Below, in pieces: positions 1 to 5,561 of a stretch of DNA of 5,824 nt (its first letter is position 1; each line of letters opens with the position of its first letter). The DNA is taken from NCBI GenBank assembly GCA_030043595.1, contig JASHXJ010000443.1:1-5824 (forward strand). Reading direction: 5' to 3'. A program made the position numbers and the translations under genes. Under the pieces are notes generated by a model. That model worked only from the letters and a program-made list of their open reading frames with translations, was not told the DNA's origin and did not search any database. Source of the DNA: Trebonia sp. (GTDB lineage: Bacteria; Actinomycetota; Actinomycetes; Streptosporangiales; Streptosporangiaceae).

Positions 1-1
1 T

Positions 2-133
2 CAGGCGGGAGCTGACGCGGAGCGGCGCAAAATGTACCAGCTGTCAGCGTGGTTCCTGGTGTCCGCGGCGGGGAATCTCGCGAGTGGCTTCTGGTACACC
101 ACCATCGCCCCCTCGGTTCCTCCCCGGACCTGA
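2..133 (+). CDS. C-terminal end of an unidentified protein (cut by window edge)
   Basis: An open frame runs from the left edge for 43 codons to a TGA at 131-133. About four fifths of its third positions are G or C, as expected for a real gene here. The overlapping frame that stays open to 266 has a much weaker third-position bias. The visible peptide has a charged stretch (DAERRK, residues 5-10 of the fragment) followed by an aromatic and small-residue hydrophobic stretch (around SAWFLVSAAGNLASGFW) that could be a membrane segment or a buried helix, and ends in a proline-rich tail (APSVPPRT). I do not recognise the family. An alternative reading is a free-standing 33-aa membrane peptide starting at the ATG at 32-34, which has GGAG about 9 nt upstream. 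A tail of a longer gene is simpler, but the start lies outside the window. Confidence 0.42.
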   Translation, partial: QAGADAERRKMYQLSAWFLVSAAGNLASGFWYTTIAPSVPPRT

Positions 134-745
134 GGTTGCGCTGCTCGCACGGGCCAGCCGGGCGCCAGCGAACCTGCAAGTCAGCGACCCGCAGAAATGG
201 CTGATCGCTGCACTGCTGAATTGGGCGGTTATTAGATCAAGATGGCGCCGTGGTTTGCTCGTGTGATGTGGGCTCTGTTCCAAATCTCGTGACGATGATT
301 CACCCCCATATGTCCATTTCCGGGCGATTCCCGGCGCCGCCGCCATGCCCGCGAGGTACCGGATGAATGTGGCATCGAGCCGGTCATGGGCGGCTGAATG
401 TCACATTCATCCGGCCACGGCCTGCACCGCAGCCCGGTGACAGGAATTACCGCCTTACCGTTACGCGATCTTCGCGAGATGTGGACCAGAACCGTGACGT
501 GACCGCGGTTGCTTGTCGACTGTGACCGCAGGCGGGTTCTGCTGGAGTCGTTGCTCGTGAGTTCTAAGCGCACGTTTGGTTACTCAAAGTGAGATGATGG
601 CTGCGCTTCATAGTCCCAGAGCGTCCCCATGGCCCTTCGGAGGTTGAGCTCGGCAGACGGTTCGCCAGGCCCACCCGAGCGCCCAGAGCTGGAGCGGTTC
701 TGCTTCCTTCTGTGCCCGGGCAGAGATACCTGACAGAGTGAACCC
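134..745. other. Intergenic region with several inverted repeats, no convincing gene
   Basis: These 612 bases hold no frame with a credible start and codon bias. The minus-strand frame at 232-573 is rich in Arg, Ser and His, with no recognisable motif, and runs through a perfect hairpin. What stands out is structure: CCGGG/CCCGG arms at 320-334, the large hairpin at 359-414, a CGCGA/TCGCG hairpin at 464-476, and CAGAACC/GGTTCTG arms at 487-493 and 535-541. TTACCG occurs twice (447-452, 455-460), and GTGACCGC twice (499-506, 522-529). The region should also contain the promoter of the hydrolase gene at 746, but I cannot pick out a good -35/-10 pair. It could be a decayed gene, a regulatory region or an RNA gene; nothing decides this. 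Confidence 0.5.
359..414. repeat. 56-nt long imperfect palindrome / hairpin
   Basis: CCGGATGAATGTG at 359-371 is the exact reverse complement of CACATTCATCCGG at 402-414. Pairing continues inward with a G-T wobble (372/401) and three more pairs (373-375 with 398-400). After a 2x2 internal loop there are five further pairs (AGCCG 378-382 with CGGCT 391-395), closing an 8-nt loop. About 22 paired positions in 56 nt is far beyond chance. It has no T-run, so it is not a classical intrinsic terminator. It lies about 225 bases after the upstream stop codon and 330 bases before the next gene. Possibilities are a REP-like or small palindromic mobile element, a structured RNA, or an operator or terminator. 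No second copy is visible in the window. Confidence 0.75.
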
Positions 746-1513
746 ATGCTGAATCAGGTGGCCGACGGCGTCTGGGTCCGGCAGAGCGCGTGGGTCTTGA
801 GCAATGCCATCGCGGTGCGCGGGGAGGGCGGGCTGATCCTGGTCGATCCCGGCATCGACGGGTCCGATCTGAACCAGCTCGCGGATGACCTGGACCGGCT
901 CGGCATTCCAGTGGTTGCCGGGTTCTCCACCCATCCCCACTGGGACCACCTGCTCTGGCATTCCCGGTTCGGTGACGTGCCGCGCTACGCCACCGCCGCG
1001 GGCGCCCGCGCTGCCAGGGAAGCCCGCGAGCGGGGGCAGAAGATGGCAGCGGAGAGCGCGTCGGGCATCCCTCTCGAGCTGTTCGGGCTCGTCACCCCGC
1101 TGCCCGCGGACGGCGGACCCGTGCCGGGCCAGATCGTCGAGCATCAGGCGCACGCCATCGGCCACGCCGCAGTCCTCCTCGCGGACCGTGGCGTCCTGCT
1201 CGTCGGCGACATGCTCTCCGATGTCGTGATCCCGCTCCTCGACCCGCGCCGTCCCGGTCAGGTGGGCGCCTATGAGAGGGCGCTCGACCGGCTGGGTGAG
1301 GCCGCCAGGCACGTCGATGTCATGATCCCTGGCCACGGCGCCGTTGCCGAGGGTCGCGAGGTGGCGGCCCGCCTCGCCGCCGATCATGCATACATCGACG
1401 CGCTGCGCCAAGGAGAGGAACCGGTCGACACGCGCCTGGGGCCGGATACGACCTACGGCCGGGACTGGCTCCCCGTCCACCAGTCGAACCTGGAGCAGGC
1501 CCGTGGCCGGTAG
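746..1513 (+). CDS. MBL-fold metallo-hydrolase
   Basis: This complete 255-aa protein belongs to the metallo-beta-lactamase fold superfamily, probably a soluble cytoplasmic hydrolase that binds two metal ions. The HxHxDH signature is intact as H63-P-H65-W-D67-H68 in the context STHPHWDHLLW. H140 (in HAIGHAA), D155 (in LLVGDML) and H197 (in MIPGHG) are the expected later metal ligands. The N-terminal strands (VADGVWVRQS, then GLILVDPGID at 29-38) match the usual opening of the fold. The length is typical of a single-domain member, and no signal peptide or membrane segment is seen. The start is well fixed: an in-frame TGA lies at 731-733 and 746 is the first start codon after it. The ribosome site is weak (AGAG at 735-738). 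The substrate cannot be read from the sequence: the superfamily includes lactonases, thioesterases, glyoxalase II and nucleases. It is a single gene, convergent with the small gene at 1673-1816. Confidence 0.9.
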   Translation: MLNQVADGVWVRQSAWVLSNAIAVRGEGGLILVDPGIDGSDLNQLADDLDRLGIPVVAGFSTHPHWDHLLWHSRFGDVPRYATAAGARAAREARERGQKMAAESASGIPLELFGLVTPLPADGGPVPGQIVEHQAHAIGHAAVLLADRGVLLVGDMLSDVVIPLLDPRRPGQVGAYERALDRLGEAARHVDVMIPGHGAVAEGREVAARLAADHAYIDALRQGEEPVDTRLGPDTTYGRDWLPVHQSNLEQARGR

Positions 1514-1561
1514 ACCCTTCCGATGGACGGGAGGAGCGCCGGGTCCATGCGGGCAAGCTAA

Positions 1562-1595
1562 CGCGGCGGGCCGCCGACGCCGGGCGGCCGCCGCG
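1562..1595. terminator. GC-rich hairpin, probable bidirectional terminator
   Basis: A 34-nt element: CGCGGCGG (1562-1569) pairs with CCGCCGCG (1588-1595), then after one bulged G, CCGCC (1571-1575) pairs with GGCGG (1583-1587), leaving a 7-nt loop. That is 13 G-C pairs. It lies 48 bases after the hydrolase stop and 77 bases after the stop of the convergent minus-strand small gene, where a shared terminator is expected. There is no T-run on either side, which is common for actinobacterial terminators, so termination itself is inferred from structure and position. Confidence 0.6.
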
Positions 1596-1672
1596 ACACT
1601 CGGCACGCGCCATACCCAACCCGAGCCGATACATCGTCGCTAGGTGCTGAGGTCCGTCCGTACTACCGGCGG

Positions 1673-1816
1673 TCAGTCGTTCTCCCAGTCCTGTTCGCCG
1701 ACACGCTCATCCATGGTGGCCATCCCGCCCCCAGCCCGATCTGCAGCCATGTCTTTGATCGCACCGTTAACAAAACGCCCAATGGCCTTGAGGACCTTGA
1801 CCAGCTTTCCCATCAT
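1673..1816 (-). CDS. Small cationic amphipathic peptide (47 aa), function unknown
   Basis: The small gene starts at tandem ATG codons (1816-1814 and 1813-1811) and stops at TGA 1675-1673. GAGGGAG at 1826-1820 is the ribosome binding site, well spaced for either ATG. A strong promoter lies just upstream (1842-1870), so the start belongs here although the frame stays open to 1972. Residues 3-23 can form a near-perfect amphipathic helix: L5, V8, L9, I12, F15, V16, A19, I20 and M23 line one face, with K4, K7, K10, R14 and K21 on the other. A Gly-rich hinge follows (AGGG, 28-31), then an acidic tail (36-47, net about -5, ending in QDWEND). There is no cysteine and no signal peptide. I do not recognise a family. 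Membrane-active peptide, leaderless bacteriocin, small toxin or curvature-binding peptide are all possible; the helix is seen, the function is not. Confidence 0.68.
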   Translation of the reverse strand: MMGKLVKVLKAIGRFVNGAIKDMAADRAGGGMATMDERVGEQDWEND

Positions 1817-1841
1817 GTTCTCCCTCGACCTTGGCGCCGGC

Positions 1842-1870
1842 AGCATAGGCGGGCGGCCCGAACCTGTCAA
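1842..1870 (-). promoter_or_regulatory. Promoter of the small peptide gene (-35 TTGACA, -10 TATGCT)
   Basis: Read on the minus strand, TTGACA (1870-1865) and TATGCT (1847-1842) are separated by exactly 17 nt. This is a full -35 consensus and a TANNNT -10 for a housekeeping sigma factor. The transcript would start near 1835, giving a leader of about 19 nt that contains the GAGGGAG ribosome site. The -35 lies within a TGACAGG motif, repeated in the same orientation 59 bp further upstream (at 1928-1922 on the minus strand), a possible regulator half-site. Confidence 0.72.
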
Positions 1871-1992
1871 GGGGTCCTCCAGCGCGTCCCTTCGGTCTGC
1901 AAGTCCCCGGACCCCATGGCGCCTGTCAGGTTGAGGAGAGGAGCGGAGAAGCTGCCCCGCGACATGCGCCAACGCACGATTGACAATGAATG

Positions 1993-2007
1993 GGCGCTTT
2001 TAGCGCC
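1993..2007. promoter_or_regulatory. Inverted repeat GGCGCT-TTT-AGCGCC, operator candidate
   Basis: Perfect 6-bp arms (1993-1998 and 2002-2007) flank a 3-nt centre. The element sits between a TTGACA (1980-1985) and the likely -10 (2022-2027) of the zinc-ribbon gene, in the -27 to -41 zone relative to the ATG, where a dimeric repressor or activator could bind. It is short enough that chance cannot be excluded. Confidence 0.35.
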
Positions 2008-2021
2008 GAGCGGACGAGCAT

Positions 2022-2027
2022 TAAGAT
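2022..2027 (+). promoter_or_regulatory. Leaderless-type -10 element (TAAGAT) for the zinc-ribbon gene
   Basis: TAAGAT fits the actinobacterial -10 pattern TANNNT and ends 6 nt before the ATG at 2034, so transcription would begin at the A of the start codon. No Shine-Dalgarno sequence of note precedes this ATG, which fits a leaderless mRNA. No -35 is seen at the normal distance. A perfect TTGACA lies further up at 1980-1985 but has no matching -10 about 17 nt later. Confidence 0.42.
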
Positions 2028-2033
2028 CGAGCT

Positions 2034-2411
2034 ATGCTTATTCCCTGGCGAACGCGGGAGTATGAGAGAACCTGCGATGACTGCGGTTGCACTTGGCGCG
2101 TGCCTAAGGGAATCGCGCGGCCCCACATGCAAGGGCTTCCCATGACTGGCGCACGGGGAGCGGCCGCCGCGTCGGCCGATGCGGTGATCGCGGCAAACGC
2201 AGCACTGAGCGAGAGAGCGGCAGCTTTCCGGCGTTGTCCCAGGTGCGAATCAGATCATTACAAGCAGCGGTCGATCCGGTCGTTAATCGATGCAGTCCCC
2301 GCTTTCCCCGCGGAGGCTATCGGCCTGGTCGTGGTCCCGGTCTCAGTTCACGGCGCGCTCTTGACGCAGGGTCGTCCCGCTCGATGCTCCCTCCGCCAGC
2401 ACACGCAGTGA
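2034..2411 (+). CDS. Small zinc-ribbon protein
   Basis: This 125-aa cytoplasmic protein has two CxxC knuckles: C14-D-D-C17 in RTCDDCGCTWRVP and C68-P-R-C71 in RRCPRCESDHYKQRS. Together they would bind one zinc ion as a split zinc ribbon. Between them lies an Ala-rich, probably helical segment (41-66). The layout, with an opening like IPWRTREYERTC and closing CPxC...SDHYKQR, recalls small actinobacterial proteins of unknown role that, as I recall them, end soon after the second knuckle. Here about 40 further residues follow (84-125), including a hydrophobic run (AIGLVVVPVSVHGALL) and no motif. A TAA at 2284-2286 in the next frame lies just where a shorter protein would stop, so the tail may be an old frameshift. 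The start at 2034 is supported by the leaderless-type -10. It is divergent from the peptide gene, with 217 bp between the starts. Role unknown; nucleic-acid binding is a guess from the fold. Confidence 0.68.
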   Translation: MLIPWRTREYERTCDDCGCTWRVPKGIARPHMQGLPMTGARGAAAASADAVIAANAALSERAAAFRRCPRCESDHYKQRSIRSLIDAVPAFPAEAIGLVVVPVSVHGALLTQGRPARCSLRQHTQ

Positions 2412-2810
2412 TGGTCTCATCTGATGCCTGACTATGGGCCGATCTCGCCATGGCCCTTCGCGACGATGCCCGTGGCAGACATGTCGTCGCTTATGTAATA
2501 CCCGGCTCTGAAAGGCCGATGGCAAGGAGAACGCGCGCCTAGGGACGAGCTGCCAGGCGCTTGTCACGGTGCGTGAGGCCCGGCCTTGCTCTACGTGTCC
2601 TTTAGATAGCCGATAGTGGTCGGCAGTGGTTTGACGCCGCCTGGTAACCGGCAGAGCCGGCTAGCCGATTGGTGACGGAGAAGTCTTCGGCTTCGCCAAT
2701 GCTCGAATAAGCGAAAACCGTGTCAATTATCGTAATGCTGACCGGAGGTGCCGAATGGGAGCCCGACTGGCTGTTGTGCGGGTGCGGGCTCCCGGGGGAA
2801 GGGGCGGCAG
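2412..2810. other. Intergenic region before the protease gene
   Basis: These 399 bases contain no convincing gene. The frames open on the minus strand (2343-2567, 2602-2976) lack motifs and start signals. Small inverted repeats are present: GGGCC/GGCCC around 2436-2455 and CCGGC-AGA-GCCGG around 2648-2660, either of which could contribute to ending the zinc-ribbon transcript. The stretch at 2700-2740 is relatively AT-rich and contains TATCGT (2728-2733), which fits TANNNT, so the protease promoter may lie here, but no good -35 accompanies it. The last part also carries a GGAGG ribosome-site-like sequence (2744-2748) set before an out-of-frame ATG at 2755. Confidence 0.5.
2797..2804 (+). promoter_or_regulatory. 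Ribosome binding site that fixes the protease start
   Basis: GGAAGGGG lies 6 nt before the ATG at 2811 and contains AAGGGG, close to the AAGGAG core. Only this start places a standard signal peptide at the very N-terminus. The in-frame GTG at 2748 would put 21 extra residues with two cysteines ahead of it. Confidence 0.6.
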
Positions 2811-5486
2811 ATGGCGGCTGGAGGGCTGGCGGGCCGGGTGTCGATGGTGGCGGTGGGCGCGCTGCTATCTGCGGGGATGGTCGTGCTGCCGTCATCGGGA
2901 GCCGCATCGGCGGCTCCGGCCGTTGTGCGGATAGGCCGTCTGCTGCCCGGTTCTCTTCCGGCGGGCGCAAAGGCACTGGGAGCTGTGGCGGGCTCGCAGC
3001 AGGTGGGGTTGGAGGTGGTGCTGGCGCCGGGTAATCCGGCGGCGGTTTCCTCGCTGCTGGCCGGACTCTACAACCCGCAGTCAGCTGACTATCACCGCTG
3101 GCTGGGGCGAGGCGCGTTCCTGGCCCGGTACGGGCCGTCCGCCGCCGAGCTGGGGGCGGTCAAGGCGTGGCTAGCGTCGGCGGGGGCGACCGTGACCCGT
3201 GTGGCCGGGTTCGCGGTGAGCGCGGCGCTGCCAGCGGCGAGAGTGGCGAGCTCGCTGGGTGCTTCACTGGAACGGTACCGGCTGGCATCGGGCCAGGCTG
3301 GGTTCCGTGCCCTGGCTGCGCCGCTGGTTCCCGCGGACCTGGCTGGCGACGTGGAGGGGATCCTTGGACTCGACACGCTGGCGGAGGCGGCGCCGGCCGG
3401 GCTGACCTCCGCGCCCGCGAAGCGCCGCGATCCTGCGGCTGCCCAGCCCGCGGCTGCCCAGCCGGCGTGCGCCGGGGCCGAGAACGACGCTGCGCAGGGG
3501 TTCTGGACGTTCCCGCAGCTTGCCAGCTACTACGGCATCGCCTCGCTGGCGAGTGACGGCCAGGACGGCCATGGCCAGACCATCGGCCTCTACGAGCTGT
3601 CGGCCCATTCCGCACCGGACGTGACCGCCTACGAGTCCTGCTTCGGGCTGGACAACCCGGTGAGCACAGTGCAGATCGACGGCGGCGGAACGGCGAGCCC
3701 TGACGGCACGGCCGAGGCCGACATAGACATCGAGCAGGTCGCGTCTCAGGCCCCGGACTCGTCGATCATCTCCTACGAAGGGCCGGATACGGCCAAAGGC
3801 ATCTACGACGTGTGGGCAGGCATCGTCGGCGCGGATGCGGCGCAGGTGGTCTCCAGCAGCTGGGGCTCGTGCGAACCCGACGCCTACGACGCCGGCGACA
3901 TCCCTGCCCTCACGACGCTGTTCGAGCAGGCCGCATCGCAGGGGCAGACCATCGTGGTCGCCGCCGGCGACAGCGGATCCGAGGGCTGCTACCAAAGCGA
4001 CGGCTCCACGGCCGAGGAAGTCGACTATCCCGCCTCTGACCCTTGGGTGACAGCTGCGGGCGGAACGAGCCTGATCGCCCCGGGAGACGAGGTGGCCTGG
4101 AACTCGTGCCAGGACGACGAGGGCCTCTCCTGCGCCAGCTCCTACGGTGGTCAGGCGGCGGGCGGCGGCGGGATGTCCCGGTTCGAGGCGCGGCCGGCCT
4201 ATCAGCCGAACATCTTGTCCTGGCCGTCGGCGCAGCAGTGCGGCACGAACTGCAGGGAGGTGCCCGACATCTCCGCCAACGCCGGGGTGGGCATGGTCGC
4301 CTACGTGGCCGGATCCTGGACCGCCTACGGAGGGACGAGCCTGGCTGCGCCGCTGCTCGCCGGGCTGGTTGCAGATAAGAACGACGGCTGCACCACCACG
4401 ACCGGGCTGTGGACGTCGGCCCTGTACGCTCTCGCCGCCCAGGGCGTCTACGGAAGCGCGCTCACCGACATCACCTCCGGCAACACGGACATGACCGGCA
4501 GCAACGGCGGCGCCTACCCCGCCACTGCCGGCTACGACGCCGCGACCGGCCTGGGCTCACCGCGCGCCCAGGGCCTGTCCTGTCCCGACATCACCGCGGT
4601 CTCGCCCGCGGCCGGCCCGGCCGGCACCCATGTCACCATCGCCGGCATCGGCCTGGAGAAAGCCACCATCCTCTTCGGCACCGCTGCCGCCCAGATCATC
4701 AAGCAGACCGCTACCTCCGTCACGGTCATAGTCCCGCTGGGATCCGGAACCGAGACAGTGACCGCGAGCAGCGCCACCGGGACAGGTACCGCTGCTGGCG
4801 CCTACAGCTACGAGCCGAAGATCTCCGCCCTATCGGGCAGCGGCCAGTCCGCCGTCGGCGGACACGCCTTCAGCACACCGCTAGCCGCGACCGTCACCGG
4901 ACCGGACGGCCAGCCCGACCCCGGCGTCCCTGTCACCTTCACCGTCCAGAAAGCCGGGTCCGCGGCCTTCCCCGGAGCTAGCACCGCCGCCACAGTCACG
5001 ACCAGCACCAGCGGGATAGCACTGGCTCCTGCACTCACCGCCGGCACCGCCACCGGCTCCTTCACTGTCACGGCCAGCACGCCGGGCGCAACCGCCACAG
5101 TCTCCTACACACTCAGCACCCTGCCTGACGAGGCCAACCTCAGCGTTAAGATCAGTGGCCCTAAGAGCGCGGCCGACGGCTCGAAGGTCACGGTTACGAT
5201 CAGCGTCCACAACGCCGGGCCGGCCACCGCAGGCGCCGTCACCACCGAAGTGACCGTGCCGTCAGGCCTTACGGTCGTCGGCGCTGGCGGCGCACAGCGA
5301 CACGGTTCCACCTTGCTCTGGCACCTGCCCAGCCTGGCCGCCGCGAAGACGATGACCTACACCATCACCCTGCGCGTCGGCCCTCGCGTCCATGCCACCG
5401 TCAAAATCCCGGCAACCACCAGATCATCAACCAAGGACCCCGACACGGCCAACAACAAAGCCAGTCTCACCATCAAGCTTCACTAG
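2811..5486 (+). CDS. Secreted S53 (sedolisin/kumamolisin-like) serine-carboxyl proteinase with C-terminal Ig-like modules
   Basis: An 891-aa preproenzyme. Residues 1-34 are a signal peptide (R9, hydrophobic core 10-27, ASA cleavage site 32-34). Residues about 60-190 are a pro-kumamolisin activation domain (YHRWLGRGAFLARYGPS at 94-110). A Lys-Arg-Arg and Ala/Pro-rich linker (about 202-220) leads into the catalytic domain (about 221-591). The S53 residues are present: E302 and D306 in EADIDIE, oxyanion D387 in VAAGDSG, and nucleophile S510 in YGGTSLAAP. D553 (LTDITSGN) and D576 (GYDAATGLGSP) mark the calcium site. Ten cysteines, all from the linker end through the catalytic domain, suggest disulfides. 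After it come an IPT/TIG-like domain (592-668), a Big_1-like domain (669-770) and a DUF11-like domain (774-891, with DPDTANN near the end). No LPxTG or C-terminal membrane anchor is seen, so release is likely. The family self-activates, usually in acid, to degrade extracellular protein. It is a single gene. Confidence 0.93.
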   Translation: MAAGGLAGRVSMVAVGALLSAGMVVLPSSGAASAAPAVVRIGRLLPGSLPAGAKALGAVAGSQQVGLEVVLAPGNPAAVSSLLAGLYNPQSADYHRWLGRGAFLARYGPSAAELGAVKAWLASAGATVTRVAGFAVSAALPAARVASSLGASLERYRLASGQAGFRALAAPLVPADLAGDVEGILGLDTLAEAAPAGLTSAPAKRRDPAAAQPAAAQPACAGAENDAAQGFWTFPQLASYYGIASLASDGQDGHGQTIGLYELSAHSAPDVTAYESCFGLDNPVSTVQIDGGGTASPDGTAEADIDIEQVASQAPDSSIISYEGPDTAKGIYDVWAGIVGADAAQVVSSSWGSCEPDAYDAGDIPALTTLFEQAASQGQTIVVAAGDSGSEGCYQSDGSTAEEVDYPASDPWVTAAGGTSLIAPGDEVAWNSCQDDEGLSCASSYGGQAAGGGGMSRFEARPAYQPNILSWPSAQQCGTNCREVPDISANAGVGMVAYVAGSWTAYGGTSLAAPLLAGLVADKNDGCTTTTGLWTSALYALAAQGVYGSALTDITSGNTDMTGSNGGAYPATAGYDAATGLGSPRAQGLSCPDITAVSPAAGPAGTHVTIAGIGLEKATILFGTAAAQIIKQTATSVTVIVPLGSGTETVTASSATGTGTAAGAYSYEPKISALSGSGQSAVGGHAFSTPLAATVTGPDGQPDPGVPVTFTVQKAGSAAFPGASTAATVTTSTSGIALAPALTAGTATGSFTVTASTPGATATVSYTLSTLPDEANLSVKISGPKSAADGSKVTVTISVHNAGPATAGAVTTEVTVPSGLTVVGAGGAQRHGSTLLWHLPSLAAAKTMTYTITLRVGPRVHATVKIPATTRSSTKDPDTANNKASLTIKLH
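3435..3464 (+). repeat. 15-bp tandem duplication in the pro-domain/catalytic linker
   Basis: GCGGCTGCCCAGCC occurs at 3435-3448 and again at 3450-3463, giving two 15-bp units that differ only at the last base. It encodes AAQP twice, just after the basic RRD of the linker. Being a multiple of three it keeps the frame, and it lengthens the flexible segment where the propeptide would be cut. Confidence 0.8.
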
Positions 5487-5535
5487 CAAGGCCGGCACGC
5501 TGAGATCCGCGCAGGGCCGCCCGCAAAGGGCTTCG

Positions 5536-5561
5536 GCCGGCCGGTTAAGGATGCGGCCGGC
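5536..5561 (+). terminator. Hairpin after the protease gene, possible terminator
   Basis: GCCGGCCG (5536-5543) and CGGCCGGC (5554-5561) form a perfect 8-bp GC-rich stem around a 10-nt loop, starting 50 bases after the stop at 5486. It is followed by TTCCCC rather than a T-run, so it resembles a stem-only actinobacterial terminator. The left arm is part of a self-complementary stretch and could fold in other ways. Confidence 0.5.

Noticed and set aside
84..266. Plus-strand frame of 60 codons, open from the left edge
   Set aside because: Third-position GC bias is clearly weaker than in the overlapping frame ending at 133, and there is no start signal. The end (QKWLIAALLNWAV) looks protein-like, so it is not fully excluded.
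232..573. Minus-strand open frame of 113 codons
   Set aside because: Its composition is Arg/Ser/His-rich without motifs, it reads straight through the 56-nt palindrome, and no promoter or ribosome site is seen.
608..1606. Long minus-strand open frame of 332 codons opposite the hydrolase gene
   Set aside because: It is the antisense shadow of the hydrolase, which has intact metal motifs. The shadow has no family motif, and its start would lie inside the terminator-like hairpin region.
1644..1934. Plus-strand 96-codon frame across the small peptide gene
   Set aside because: It has a GTG start without a ribosome site, and it runs opposite a minus-strand gene that has promoter, ribosome site and terminator.
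1817..1972. N-terminal extension of the small peptide to 1972
   Set aside because: It would put the TTGACA/TATGCT promoter and the GAGGGAG site inside the coding region, and the extension has no protein-like pattern.
627..2460. 13-nt exact repeat CCATGGCCCTTCG at 627-639 and 2448-2460
   Set aside because: One exact 13-mer match within 5.8 kb of GC-rich DNA is within chance, and the flanks do not match.
2748..2810. GTG start of the protease at 2748
   Set aside because: It adds 21 residues with two cysteines before a normal signal peptide, and the GGAGG directly abuts the GTG with no spacer.
3264..3995. Minus-strand 243-codon frame inside the protease gene
   Set aside because: It is an antisense shadow caused by high GC; the plus strand encodes the S53 catalytic residues here.
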